From: Achromobacter sp. Root83
Lineage (GTDB): Bacteria > Pseudomonadota > Gammaproteobacteria > Burkholderiales > Burkholderiaceae_B
Assembly (NCBI RefSeq): GCF_001428845.1
Contig: NZ_LMIU01000005.1
Span: forward strand, 63,248-127,247
DNA: 64,000 nucleotides
Reading direction: 5' to 3'
Shown: in pieces, positions 24,150-32,982 of the stretch
How the letters are laid out: the number at the start of each line of letters is the position of its first letter
How positions within the stretch are numbered: position 1 is the first letter of the stretch
The notes under the pieces: generated by a model
The model's database searches: none
What the model saw: only the letters and a program-made list of their open reading frames with translations
What the model was told of the DNA's origin: nothing
Translations under genes and position numbers: made by a program

Positions 24150-25022
24150 TCAGAAATCCAGTTCGATCTCGACCGCGTCGCCCACCTTCAGCCGCGCCCC
24201 CGCCGGCGCGTCCAGAATGGCATTCTGGCCGAACACCACCCCGATATCCAGATTACGGTAGCCCGCGAGCGTGCGGCCCGGCTCGTCGTGCTGCCGCGCC
24301 GTGCGCTGGTCGATATCGGGAATCGAGCACCGGGTGCAGGGCTTGACGAACGCCATCCGCACGTCCGCCACGGTGATCATGGCGGTGTGGTCTTCGTCGT
24401 AGGCTTCCCATTCGCCCTCGACCACGATGTTGGGCCGGAAACGGTCCATCGGAACCGGCGGCTCGCCCTTGGCGCGCAGCCGGGCGTTCAGGTCATCCAG
24501 CGACGCCTGGTTGGCCACCAGCAGCGGAAATCCGTCGGCAAAGCCAAAGTGATGGCTCCCGGCGAATGCGTCGGCCAGGTCGGGATGCGCGTCCGCCCAG
24601 CGCGACACCCAGTCGGGCTTGGCGGTCCGCTGCGCCTGGACGTCGACCTTGAGCAGCCGGCAGGGCGTCTTGAGGAAATCCGTGAACCACTGCCCTGCCG
24701 CCGCGCTTTCGCGTCGGGCGGAAATGGTGTCGCTCCATACGTCCACGGTTTCCGCCCCCGGCTCCAGGCCGGATCCGTCCAGGGCGACGTCCAGGTCCGG
24801 CATGCCGGGCGCCGACACGCGCAGCGCTTCGGCGTCGAGGGCGGTACGTATCAGCGCCATGGACGGCCATTGGCGCTGCGTCATGAACTTCCCGTCGGCG
24901 CCGATCAGCATCCAGCGCCGGTCCTGGGCCAGGCCGGCGCGGTCGATGGGGGATTCACCCAGGTCGATGCCTGCGCAGGATTTGATCGGATAGATGTGCA
25001 GGCTGAGGATGCGGGCGGACAT
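24150..25022 (-). CDS. MOSC domain protein (YcbX-like)
   Basis: The 290-residue protein has the MOSC N-terminal beta-barrel (LSLHIYPIKSCAGIDLGESP, then GLAQDRRWMLIGADGKFMTQ) and the MOSC domain with RFRPNIVVEGEWEAYDE, and KPCTRCSIPDIDQRT, whose cysteine is the expected ligand for the molybdenum cofactor. E. coli YcbX of this group reduces N-hydroxylated compounds together with a ferredoxin-type reductase. It lacks a fused C-terminal ferredoxin domain; the AscD-like reductase gene about 1 kb upstream could be a partner, but this is conjecture. It converges on gdx with a 20-bp gap. Confidence 0.88.
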   Translation of the reverse strand: MSARILSLHIYPIKSCAGIDLGESPIDRAGLAQDRRWMLIGADGKFMTQRQWPSMALIRTALDAEALRVSAPGMPDLDVALDGSGLEPGAETVDVWSDTISARRESAAAGQWFTDFLKTPCRLLKVDVQAQRTAKPDWVSRWADAHPDLADAFAGSHHFGFADGFPLLVANQASLDDLNARLRAKGEPPVPMDRFRPNIVVEGEWEAYDEDHTAMITVADVRMAFVKPCTRCSIPDIDQRTARQHDEPGRTLAGYRNLDIGVVFGQNAILDAPAGARLKVGDAVEIELDF

Positions 25023-25144
25023 GGCGGCGTGGACTCAACGTTGGGAATGCCGCAGAGAATACAAGAAATGCGCCTGCCACGGCACCACCCCGGCGGCCGT
25101 CACGCGCCACGGTGCATGCATGGCCGCGGACCTGGGCGGCTGGA

Positions 25145-25174
25145 TAAAAAAACCCGGGCCTGTGACCCGGGTTT
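25145..25174 (-). terminator. Terminator of the ect operon
   Basis: AAACCCGGG, loop of 7, CCCGGGTTT, followed on the minus strand by a T-run. It lies just after ectD. Confidence 0.9.
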
Positions 25175-25192
25175 GCAGGACGTACGTCCGTA

Positions 25193-26119
25193 TCAGCTTC
25201 CCACCAGCTTCAAGGTGTCCAGCGGCGTGGCCGCCTTGAACCCCTTGCGCGTCGCGATATGTTCGGGACGCGGCGTCAGCCCGTACTTGGGCGGGTTCAG
25301 TGTGTTCTCCATGCTGTTGTAGACCATGAAGACATTGGCGCGCGGCCACGGCGATATATTGCTGTTCGAACCATGCATGGTGTTGCAGTCGAAAAACACC
25401 ACCGAGCCGGCCTTGGCCGTCATCGAGCGGATGCCGCCCTGCTCCACCAGCAGCTGCAGGCTGACGGGATCCGGCACGCCGTATTCCTGCTTCTTCAGCG
25501 ACTGCTTGTAGTGCTCGTTCGGGGTCTCGCCCACGCACGAAATGAACTGCCGGTGCGATCCGGGAACCAGCATCAGCGGGCCATTGCAGTCATTGTTGTC
25601 GGTCAGCAGCACCGAGCAACTGAGCGCGCGCATCGAAGGCATGCCGTCCTCGACGTGCCACGTCTCGAAGTCGGAGTGCCAGTAGAACTCCTTGCCCTTG
25701 AAGCCCGGCTTCATGTTGGCACGAGACTGATGGATATAGACCTCGGACCCGAGGATCTGGCGCGCCACGTTGACCAGCCGGGGATCGCGCACCAGGCGCG
25801 ACAGCATGGGATTGAGCACATGCACCATGAAAATGGACCGCACGGCATTGCTGCCGGGCTCGGTGATGGACTCTTCGCGCCGGACGATGGACGGATCGCG
25901 CGTCATGCGCTCGACTTCGGCCGACAGCGCGCGGATCTCGTCTTCCGAGAACAGGTTTTCCAGCAGCAGAAAACCATCGCGCTCATATTGGCCGACTTGC
26001 TCGCCGCTCAAGGCGTTGGCGTACTTGCCATCCTCGTAAACCACCGGATCCTGACGGGAGATGATGGCGGAGCTTCGATCCGTGCGCGAGGCGTACGGAT
26101 CCTGTGCAGGTGAAATCAT
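25193..26119 (-). CDS. ectD: Ectoine hydroxylase
   Basis: EctD turns ectoine into 5-hydroxyectoine using Fe(II), O2 and 2-oxoglutarate. The 308-residue protein has the HxD...H iron site: H148 and D150 (YWHSDFETWH) and H249 (NTMHGSN). The signature FxWHSDFETWHxEDGMPxMR is essentially complete. Length matches the family (about 300). It is the last gene of the ect operon, 15 bp after ectC, and ends in a strong terminator. Confidence 0.98.
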   Translation of the reverse strand: MISPAQDPYASRTDRSSAIISRQDPVVYEDGKYANALSGEQVGQYERDGFLLLENLFSEDEIRALSAEVERMTRDPSIVRREESITEPGSNAVRSIFMVHVLNPMLSRLVRDPRLVNVARQILGSEVYIHQSRANMKPGFKGKEFYWHSDFETWHVEDGMPSMRALSCSVLLTDNNDCNGPLMLVPGSHRQFISCVGETPNEHYKQSLKKQEYGVPDPVSLQLLVEQGGIRSMTAKAGSVVFFDCNTMHGSNSNISPWPRANVFMVYNSMENTLNPPKYGLTPRPEHIATRKGFKAATPLDTLKLVGS

Positions 26120-26134
26120 ACGAATCTCCTTGGT

Positions 26135-26533
26135 TCAGGCCGCGACGGCTTCGGGCAAGGCGTAGACGCCTTCCTTGTCATGCACTTCCTGGCCGGTCAG
26201 CGGCGGGTTGAAGACGCAGATGACGCGCAGCGGCTCCTTGCCGCCGCACAGCCAGTGCTCGTCGTTTTCGTTCAGTGCGTAGACCACGCCCGGACCCAGG
26301 TCGTACTTCTTGCCGTCAGCGATGGTTTCGATGGAACCGTCGCCTTCGATGCACCACACCGCTTCAAGATGGTTCTTGTAGTGGATGTGCGTGCGGCCGC
26401 CCGGAAAAATGGTGGTCTCGTGGAATGAAAAGCCCATGCCGTCCTTCTTCAGCAGCACGCGGCGGCTGACCCAGGTGTCGGTGCGGACTTCGTCGGCGGT
26501 GCCGATCACATCTTTGACATTGCGTACGATCAT
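26135..26533 (-). CDS. ectC: L-ectoine synthase
   Basis: The 132-residue cupin-type enzyme closes the ring of N-gamma-acetyl-diaminobutyrate to form ectoine. MIVRNVKDVIGT, the segment FPGGRTHIHYKNHLEAVWCI (about 44-63) and GVVYALNENDEHWL (about 82-95) carry the metal-binding and catalytic residues typical of EctC. It overlaps the ectB stop by 4 bp (ATGA). Confidence 0.98.
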   Translation of the reverse strand: MIVRNVKDVIGTADEVRTDTWVSRRVLLKKDGMGFSFHETTIFPGGRTHIHYKNHLEAVWCIEGDGSIETIADGKKYDLGPGVVYALNENDEHWLCGGKEPLRVICVFNPPLTGQEVHDKEGVYALPEAVAA

Positions 26534-27837
26534 TGACGTTTTCCTCCAAATTTCAGAATGCGCGCGGACTGACCTTCGTCGGCCAGCGCCTCGGCCACGC
26601 TGGCCTCGATCAGATCCAGGCCCTTGGCCAGCAGGTCTTCCTCGATCGTCAGCGCGGGCAATAGCTTCAGCACTTCATCGTGCGCGCCCGAGGTTTCGAT
26701 CACGACGCCCTTCTTGAAGGCGCACTGGGAGATCCGATTCGCCAGCGCCGGCGTCGTGTTGGCCACCAGGCCCTGGATCAGGCCGCGGCCGCGCGCCGAC
26801 AGGCCGGCGTTGGGATAGCTGTGCACCAGGTTTTCGAGCCAATCGCCCACCAGGCGCTCCTTGCGCTGGATCTCGGCGGTGAACGCCGTGTTGGTCCAGT
26901 AGGTTTCCAGCGCCTGGGTCGCGGTGACGAAAGCCAGGTTGTTGCCACGGAAGGTGCCGCTGTGGGCGCCGGGCTTCCAGATGTCCAGTTCGGGCTTCAT
27001 CAGCACCAGCGACATGGGCAGGCCGAAACCGGACAGCGACTTCGACAGCGTGATGATGTCCGGCCGGATGCCCGCGGCCTCGAAACTGAAGAACGTGCCC
27101 GTGCGGCCGCAGCCGACCTGAATGTCGTCCACGATCAGCAGCATGTCGTGGCGCTTGCACAGCTTGTCCAGTTCCTTCAGCCAGCGCAGCGTCGCCACGT
27201 TGACGCCACCCTCGCCCTGCACCGTTTCAACGATCACGGCGGCGGGCTTGTCCATGCCGCTGCTGGGATCTTCCAGCATGCGCTCCAGATAGGCCATGGT
27301 GTCCACGTCCGGGCCGAAGTAGCCGTCATAAGGCATGAACGTGGTGTTGCCCAGCGCATAGCCGGCTGCGTCGCGGAACTTCATGTTGGCCGTCGCCGCC
27401 AGGGATCCCCCGCTCACGCCATGGAAGCCGTGGGTGAAGGAAATGACATTGGAGCGTCCCTTGACCTGCCGCGCGATCTTCAGCGCGGCTTCCACGGCGT
27501 TGGTGCCGGTCGGGCCGGTGAACTGCAGGGTGTATTGCCAGTTGCGCGGCTTGAGCAGCACGCGATCCACCGTCTCCAGGAAACGCTTCTTCGCGCTGGT
27601 CGCCATGTCCAGTCCATGGACGACGCCGTCCGACTGTACATACTCCAGCAGCTTTTCCTTGAGAACAGGATTGTTGTGTCCATAGTTCAGCGTGCCTGCG
27701 CCGCTGAAGAAATCGATGTACTCGGTGCCTTCTTCATCGATCAGCGTCGAGCCCCGGGCCTGATTGAATATCACGGGAAACGACCGGATGTAGCCCCGCA
27801 CTTCCGACTCCATACGGTCAAAGATCTTCAAGTCCAT
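26530..27837 (-). CDS. ectB: Diaminobutyrate--2-oxoglutarate transaminase
   Basis: EctB makes L-2,4-diaminobutyrate from aspartate semialdehyde. The 435-residue class III aminotransferase has the PLP lysine at K266 (IITLSKSLSGFG), the Asp pair of IVDDIQVGCGRTG (about 235-247) and the start MDLKIFDRMESEVRGYIRSF that is typical of EctB. A GGGAGG ribosome site precedes the ATG. The gap of 125 bp to ectA is the longest within the operon. Confidence 0.98.
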   Translation of the reverse strand: MDLKIFDRMESEVRGYIRSFPVIFNQARGSTLIDEEGTEYIDFFSGAGTLNYGHNNPVLKEKLLEYVQSDGVVHGLDMATSAKKRFLETVDRVLLKPRNWQYTLQFTGPTGTNAVEAALKIARQVKGRSNVISFTHGFHGVSGGSLAATANMKFRDAAGYALGNTTFMPYDGYFGPDVDTMAYLERMLEDPSSGMDKPAAVIVETVQGEGGVNVATLRWLKELDKLCKRHDMLLIVDDIQVGCGRTGTFFSFEAAGIRPDIITLSKSLSGFGLPMSLVLMKPELDIWKPGAHSGTFRGNNLAFVTATQALETYWTNTAFTAEIQRKERLVGDWLENLVHSYPNAGLSARGRGLIQGLVANTTPALANRISQCAFKKGVVIETSGAHDEVLKLLPALTIEEDLLAKGLDLIEASVAEALADEGQSARILKFGGKRQ

Positions 27838-27962
27838 GATTAATCCTCCCTTTTCATCTCATAAATTGACGGACGGCCAGATCCCCTCCGGGTGCGCCAG
27901 GCGCATCCGGATCGGTGAGACCATCCCGGTAATTCGATAAGTCCTTCAGGCCTGCGCCGCCC

Positions 27963-28523
27963 TTAAGGGGACGGTGAGGCCAGCGGGCCTATCCTCAACA
28001 ACATCTCGTCGTCATGGTCCGCGCCGCCGAAGAGTTGCCGGTCGAAGAACGGCTGTTCGGAAACGTGGGCGCCTGCCTCGCCGGCCAGGCCAGCGAAGGT
28101 GCGGCGCGAAGCCTGGTTGTCAGGCCCCACCGTGGTTTCAAGATAGCGGACATGCGCCAGGCCCTTGCGCTGCAAGAGTTCCCGAAGCATGGCGCGGCCA
28201 AGGCGTTGGCCGCGTGCGCGGGCGTGCACCGCGACCTGCCAGACGAAAAGCACGTCGGGGCGGGACGGGTCCACATAAGCGGAGATAAATCCGTTGATAC
28301 GTCCTCCGGCGCTTTCGGCCAGGACGCAGGTGTCGCGAAAGTGCTCGCACAGGAGCAGGTACGCGTAGAGGGAATTCAGGTCGAGCGGCGGGCACTCGGA
28401 AATGAGGCGGTGGATGGCGGCGCCGTCTTTGCGGTCGGGCAGACGCATGGTATGGGTCTGCGCGCTGACCGCCGGCGCCACGGCACTTGAGAGTATTGGG
28501 GTATCCAGTTCGTTTTTCTTCAT
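27963..28523 (-). CDS. ectA: L-2,4-diaminobutyric acid acetyltransferase
   Basis: EctA acetylates diaminobutyrate at the gamma-amino group. The 186-residue GNAT-fold enzyme shows [20 protein letters not shown] at the fold start, [20 protein letters not shown], the acetyl-CoA loop [11 protein letters not shown] (about 113-123) and [16 protein letters not shown] (about 138-153), as in the family. Its ATG overlaps the ectR stop (ATGA), so it is translated together with the regulator. Confidence 0.97.
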   Translation of the reverse strand: MKKNELDTPILSSAVAPAVSAQTHTMRLPDRKDGAAIHRLISECPPLDLNSLYAYLLLCEHFRDTCVLAESAGGRINGFISAYVDPSRPDVLFVWQVAVHARARGQRLGRAMLRELLQRKGLAHVRYLETTVGPDNQASRRTFAGLAGEAGAHVSEQPFFDRQLFGGADHDDEMLLRIGPLASPSP

Positions 28524-29068
28524 GCGACGATTCCTGATTCTGGGGGTGCCCCGCCCGTGGGCACTTCAAGGATGGGCGACGACACGTCTCCATGCGTGTC
28601 GACAGCGGCCTGCCCGTCCTGTTCCATGAGCGTCACGATGCGCTCCAGGGACAGGGTGATGGTGGCCTGTTCCAATTCCGGCAAGGCATTGAGCGCGTCG
28701 GCCAGGTGCTTCTGAAGCGGCGACGGCGCGCCTTGCGCCAACTCCCGCCCGGCATCCGTGGCGGTGACAAATACGATGCGGCGGTCTTCGCGGCCGCGCT
28801 CGCGGCGGATCAAACCCTTGTCTTCCAGGCGATCCAGGATGCCGACCACCGTGCTGGGGCTGACGTGCATCTCGCGGCTGATGGCCGTGGCCGTCATGGG
28901 CCCGCTGGCGATCACCGCACGCAAGCACATCAACTGCGGCGCGGTGATGTGGCTGACCGCGGACAACTGGCGCGAATGCAGCGCGATCGAACGCGTAATG
29001 CGGCGCAGGGCTCGCAATATGCGCAGGTCGTACTGCTGTGAAGGATCGGTTTTCGCGGCGTCAGTCAT
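28520..29068 (-). CDS. ectR: MarR-family regulator of ectoine genes
   Basis: The 182-residue MarR protein has the winged helix at about residues 45-120: [20 protein letters not shown] for the recognition region, and [20 protein letters not shown] for the wing. Members of the EctR1 type repress ect genes and respond to osmolarity. Here ectR is the first gene of the operon, so it would control its own synthesis. The start at 29068 was preferred because the ATG at 29095 falls within 5 bp of the expected transcript start (promoter at 29106-29134); neither has a strong ribosome site, and a leaderless start at 29095 cannot be excluded. Confidence 0.88.
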   Translation of the reverse strand: MTDAAKTDPSQQYDLRILRALRRITRSIALHSRQLSAVSHITAPQLMCLRAVIASGPMTATAISREMHVSPSTVVGILDRLEDKGLIRRERGREDRRIVFVTATDAGRELAQGAPSPLQKHLADALNALPELEQATITLSLERIVTLMEQDGQAAVDTHGDVSSPILEVPTGGAPPESGIVA

Positions 29069-29105
29069 GGTTGAGGTGGGTTGATTCAAATTCATTTCTA
29101 CACAA

Positions 29106-29134
29106 ATCATATGCGCCCAACTAATTCGAGTCAA
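29106..29134 (-). promoter_or_regulatory. Sigma-70-like promoter of the ect operon
   Basis: On the minus strand TTGACT (29134-29129), 17 bp, TATGAT (29111-29106). It is near consensus and drives ectR-A-B-C-D. The palindrome TTGATTCAA at 29081-29089, just downstream of the expected start, could be the EctR operator. Confidence 0.8.
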
Positions 29135-29265
29135 ATAAAAAGACCCGCATCGATGTAAATAAATGAACGCAGATTTGCCGAGGATGACTGCACTATGACC
29201 GGACTTGACGTTTACACAAGAAGCGCGCCCCGATGGTCAGCCGGCATCCGTTTGGGGAAATCCCT

Positions 29266-29318
29266 ATAAAAAACACATGTTTTTTATTTTCACATTTACT
29301 TATCATATGTTTTTTATA
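29266..29318 (+). promoter_or_regulatory. Repeated AT-rich operator boxes before the RpiR gene
   Basis: ATAAAAAA-CACATG-TTTTTTAT (29266-29287) is an 8-bp inverted repeat. The box CACATGTTTTTTAT (29274-29287) recurs as CATATGTTTTTTAT (29304-29317), exactly 30 bp later, about three helical turns, on the same face. This AT island lies just upstream of the RpiR-family gene and is a likely autoregulatory site. Confidence 0.6.
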
Positions 29319-29334
29319 GGTCTTCTTGCCCGCC

Positions 29335-30264
29335 ATGTCCTTGCCGTCCTCTCTCCTCCTGACCCTGCAGGAAAAGCTGGAGCAGCTGCCGCCCGAATTG
29401 CAGCGCGCGGCGCACTGGGTCGTGGCGCATCCCGCCGAAGTGGGACTGTGGTCGATGCGGCGGCAGGCGCAGGCACTGGGGGTCGCGCCCGCCACCATGC
29501 TGCGGTTGGCGCGGGCGGTCGGCTACGCCAGCTATGAGGATTTCCGCCAGCCCTTCCAGCAGGCGCTGGCCGGACAGAGCCCCGGGCTGCGCGACCGCGC
29601 CGCGGCCCTGCAGGCCGCCGCAGGCGAAGCCGCCGCTCCTGGCCACGACGTGCTGACCGACTATCAGATCCAGGCCATGGCCTCCGTGTGCGCGCTCAAT
29701 CCGCCTTCGGCGTTCGACGAGGCGGTGCAGAGCCTGCTGGAAGCCCGACAGGTCGGCTTCCTGGGTACGCGTTCGGCCTTCGGCATCGCATTCCAGATGC
29801 GCTATGCATACCAGCTCGTGCGCCGCAACAGCGTCCTGATCGACGGCATGGGCGGCGCCCCCGCCGAACAGGCGGACAACCTCGGGGCGGGCGACGCGCT
29901 GATCGTCATTTCGCAGGCCCCGTACCCGACCGCCACCGTGCAACTGGCTCGCCAGGCCGCGCATCGGGGCGTGGCGCTGGTCGCGCTGACCGACGACCCG
30001 CTGTCGCCGCTGGCCATCGAGGCTCGCCACACGCTGCGCTTTGCGCCGCCCGATCGCGACGGCGTGCGGGCCAGGCCCGCGCGCCAGGGGCCGGGGTCGT
30101 TCTTTCACACCACCGCCGGCCTGCTGGGTCTGGCCGAACATCTGATCGCGCGCTTGACCGCGCGCGGCGGCGACGAGGTCCTGAACCGCCTGACCGAGGT
30201 GGAACAGCGCCTGAACGCCGACAACGTCTATTGGAGCGGCGCTCCCCCGCGCCGGCCGGGCTGA
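29335..30264 (+). CDS. MurR/RpiR-family regulator (HTH + SIS)
   Basis: The 309-residue protein has an RpiR helix-turn-helix in the first 80 residues (ARRAHWVVAHPAEVG-type start, then GVAPATMLRLARAVGYASYE) and a SIS sugar-phosphate-type domain (about 125-265: VGFLGTRSAFGIAFQMRYAY, then GDALIVISQAPYPTATVQLA). Such proteins usually sense phosphosugars, but many RpiR proteins next to transporters sense other ligands. It heads the set with a class III aminotransferase and a TRAP transporter. A TTG codon 9 bp upstream in frame is possible; the ATG was preferred. Confidence 0.9.
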   Translation: MSLPSSLLLTLQEKLEQLPPELQRAAHWVVAHPAEVGLWSMRRQAQALGVAPATMLRLARAVGYASYEDFRQPFQQALAGQSPGLRDRAAALQAAAGEAAAPGHDVLTDYQIQAMASVCALNPPSAFDEAVQSLLEARQVGFLGTRSAFGIAFQMRYAYQLVRRNSVLIDGMGGAPAEQADNLGAGDALIVISQAPYPTATVQLARQAAHRGVALVALTDDPLSPLAIEARHTLRFAPPDRDGVRARPARQGPGSFFHTTAGLLGLAEHLIARLTARGGDEVLNRLTEVEQRLNADNVYWSGAPPRRPG

Positions 30265-30317
30265 GCCCCGCCCGCCCCGCCGTTCGTCCTTAACCCTTGC
30301 CTCACGGAAACGCCAGC

Positions 30318-31658
30318 ATGAGCCAGACTCACGTCCTGCATCGTTCTCTACGCCAGACGCCCCCCGTCGCCGTACGCGGCCAGGGGGTGTGGATACACGA
30401 CAGCGCCGGCCGCGCCTACCTCGATGGATCGGGCGGCGCCGCGGTGTCCTGCCTGGGCCACAACCATCCGGAAATCCAGGCCGCCATGCATCGGCAGATC
30501 GATGCGCTGGCCTACGCCCACACCAGCTTCTTCACCACCGAGGTCGCCGAACAGTTGGCCGCCCGGCTGGTAGCCGATGCGCCGGCGGGCACATCGCACG
30601 CCTACTTCGTTTCCGGCGGCTCGGAAGCGGTGGAGGCCGCCTTGAAGATGGCTCGGCAGTACTTCGTGGAAATCGGCCAGCCTCAGCGCCGTCACATCGT
30701 GGCGCGCAGGCAGAGCTATCACGGCAACACGCTGGGCGCGCTGGCCGTGGGCGGCAACGCCTGGCGGCGCGCCCAGTTCGCGCCGCTGCTGATCGAGGTT
30801 GAGCACGTCTCGCCCTGCTACGCCTATCGCGACCAGCGCGAAGACGAGACGGCCGAGCAGTACGGCGAACGCCTGGCGCAAGAGCTTGAGCAGACCTTCG
30901 AACGGCTGGGATCCGGCACCGTGATGGCCTTCGTGGCCGAGCCGGTCGTGGGCGCCACGTCGGGCGCCGTCACGGCGGTGCCGGGCTATTTCCGCCGCAT
31001 CCGCGAGGTCTGCGACCGCCACGGCGTCCTGCTCATCGCCGACGAGGTCATGTGCGGCATGGGCCGCACCGGCACCCTGTATGCCGTAGAGCAAGAAGAC
31101 GTGGTGCCTGACCTGATCACCATCGCGAAGGGACTCGGCGGCGGCTACCAGCCCATCGGCGCGGTGATGGTCCAGCAGCGCATCGTGGACGCCATGCAGC
31201 AGGGCAGCGGCTTTTTCCAGCACGGCCACACCTATCTGGGCCACGCCATCGCCTGCGCGGCGTCGCTGGCCGTGCAAGACGTGATCCGCCGCGACAAGCT
31301 GCTGGAGCGGGTGCGCGCCCAGGGCGCCGGCCTGCGGCAGCGCCTGGAACAGGCGCTGGGCAACCATCCGCGGGTGGGTGACATCCGTGGGCGCGGTCTC
31401 TTCATGGGGGTGGAACTGGTGCGTGACCGGGCGACCAAGCAGACCTTCGACCCCAGCCTTGCGCTGCATGCGCGAATCAAGCGCGAAGCCATGGCGCGGG
31501 GCCTGATGGTCTATCCCATGGGCGGCGCCCTCGACGGCCGCCAGGGCGACCACGTACTGCTCGCGCCGCCCTTCATCATCTCCGACGACGAACTGGACCA
31601 ATTGACAGAGCGGCTGGCCGGCGCCATCGACGCCGGCATCGCCCAGTCGGGCGGCTAG
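30318..31658 (+). CDS. Class III PLP-dependent aminotransferase
   Basis: The 446-residue enzyme is of the ornithine/omega-amino acid aminotransferase fold. PLP contacts are D242 (LLIADEVMCGMGRTG) and K271 (DLITIAKGLGGGYQPIGAV); FVSGGSEAVEAALKMARQY (98-116) binds the phosphate. The substrate is unknown. It lies 53 bp after the RpiR gene and before a TAXI-TRAP importer, so the imported compound is plausibly an amine or amino acid that this enzyme deaminates. The start was chosen at the ATG; a TTG 21 bp upstream is also open. Confidence 0.91.
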   Translation: MSQTHVLHRSLRQTPPVAVRGQGVWIHDSAGRAYLDGSGGAAVSCLGHNHPEIQAAMHRQIDALAYAHTSFFTTEVAEQLAARLVADAPAGTSHAYFVSGGSEAVEAALKMARQYFVEIGQPQRRHIVARRQSYHGNTLGALAVGGNAWRRAQFAPLLIEVEHVSPCYAYRDQREDETAEQYGERLAQELEQTFERLGSGTVMAFVAEPVVGATSGAVTAVPGYFRRIREVCDRHGVLLIADEVMCGMGRTGTLYAVEQEDVVPDLITIAKGLGGGYQPIGAVMVQQRIVDAMQQGSGFFQHGHTYLGHAIACAASLAVQDVIRRDKLLERVRAQGAGLRQRLEQALGNHPRVGDIRGRGLFMGVELVRDRATKQTFDPSLALHARIKREAMARGLMVYPMGGALDGRQGDHVLLAPPFIISDDELDQLTERLAGAIDAGIAQSGG

Positions 31659-31836
31659 CCGCCGCCCCGGCGCACGGCGGGGGGATCCGTCGGGCGCCGC
31701 GCGTCGGGCGCCGGGGCACCGCCCGCCGACAGCGGGCACGTGATGATTCAGCACAGGGCGACCCGCGGCTCGCGGGGCTGCCAACCGCCGGCACAGACCG
31801 GCAATATCACGGGGAAAACCCCCAAAAGGAGTTTGC

Positions 31837-32841
31837 ATGACCACGTCCGTCAAACACACCTTGGGCCATCGCAATGCCTGGACGCTCGCCGCGGCGGGCC
31901 TGGCCACGGCATTGCTGTCCACGGCGCCGGGTCCGGCCGCCGCTCAACAGAAGTTCGTCAGTATCGGCACGGGCGGCGTCACCGGCGTCTACTATGCCGC
32001 CGGCGGCGCGATCTGCCGCCTGGTCAACAAGGACCGCGCGAACCATGGCATCCGCTGCTCGGTCGAATCGACCGGCGGCTCGGTCTTTAACGCCAACACC
32101 ATCAAGGCCGGCGAACTGGACCTGGGCGTCGTGCAATCCGACGTCGGCTTCAATGCCTTCAATGGCGAGGGCCAGTTCAAGCAGGCCGGCCCCTATCCCA
32201 AGCTGCGCTCGGTCTTCTCGATCCATCCCGAGCCGTTCACCGTGGTGGCGCGCAAGGAATCCAACATCAAGGGCTTCGAAGACCTCAAGGGCAAGCGGTT
32301 CAACGTCGGCAACCCCGGTTCCGGCACGCGCGCCTCGATGGAAGAGCTGCTGGCCACGATGGGATGGACGCTGAAGGACTTCTCGCTGGCGTCGGAGCTG
32401 CGTCCCGACGAGCACGGATCGGCGCTGTGCGACGGCAAGATCGACGGATTCTTCTATGGCGTCGGCCACCCGTCTGCCAACATCCAGGACCCGACCACCA
32501 GTTGCGGCGCTAAGCTCGTGCCGCTGACCGGCCCTGCCGTGGATAAGCTGGTCGCGAAATACCCCTACTACGCCCACGCCACGATTCCTGCGGGGCTGTA
32601 TCCGGGCAACCCGGCGGAAACCAAGACCTACGGCGTCACCGCCACCTTCGTCACCTCCGCGGACGTGCCCGACGCCACGGTCTATACGGTGGTCAAGGCG
32701 GTGTTTGACAACTTCGACGACTTCAAGAAGCTGCATCCCGCCTTCGCCAATCTGAAGGCGGCCGACATGACGAAGAACGGCCTGTCGGCGCCGCTGCATC
32801 CGGGCGCCGAAAAGTACTTCAAGGAAAAGGGCCTGCTCTAA
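31837..32841 (+). CDS. TRAP transporter binding protein, TAXI family
   Basis: The 334-residue protein has a signal peptide (cleavage near AAA, residue 36), then [20 protein letters not shown], the hallmark of the TAXI family, and later [18 protein letters not shown] and [23 protein letters not shown] proteins bind glutamate, other amino or organic acids and feed a fused TRAP permease. An AAAAGGAG site precedes the ATG. It is cotranscribed with the large permease gene that follows, 141 bp away. Confidence 0.94.
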   Translation: MTTSVKHTLGHRNAWTLAAAGLATALLSTAPGPAAAQQKFVSIGTGGVTGVYYAAGGAICRLVNKDRANHGIRCSVESTGGSVFNANTIKAGELDLGVVQSDVGFNAFNGEGQFKQAGPYPKLRSVFSIHPEPFTVVARKESNIKGFEDLKGKRFNVGNPGSGTRASMEELLATMGWTLKDFSLASELRPDEHGSALCDGKIDGFFYGVGHPSANIQDPTTSCGAKLVPLTGPAVDKLVAKYPYYAHATIPAGLYPGNPAETKTYGVTATFVTSADVPDATVYTVVKAVFDNFDDFKKLHPAFANLKAADMTKNGLSAPLHPGAEKYFKEKGLL

Positions 32842-32982
32842 GGCCCGCTGGATCGGCCCGTCCGGGCGAGCGGGCTTGCGCCGCTTGCCCCGGACGGCTG
32901 CCGCCCCTTGCGCGTTTCATGCGCGCAAGGACTCATCGCGCGCCGCTGGGCCGGCCCGCGCCACGATACGCAGGGGAATTTC

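Noticed and set aside
31689-31713. Duplicated GTCGGGCGCCG upstream of the TAXI gene
   Set aside because: Two copies 14 bp apart in a very GC-rich spacer; likely chance, no dyad or promoter around it.
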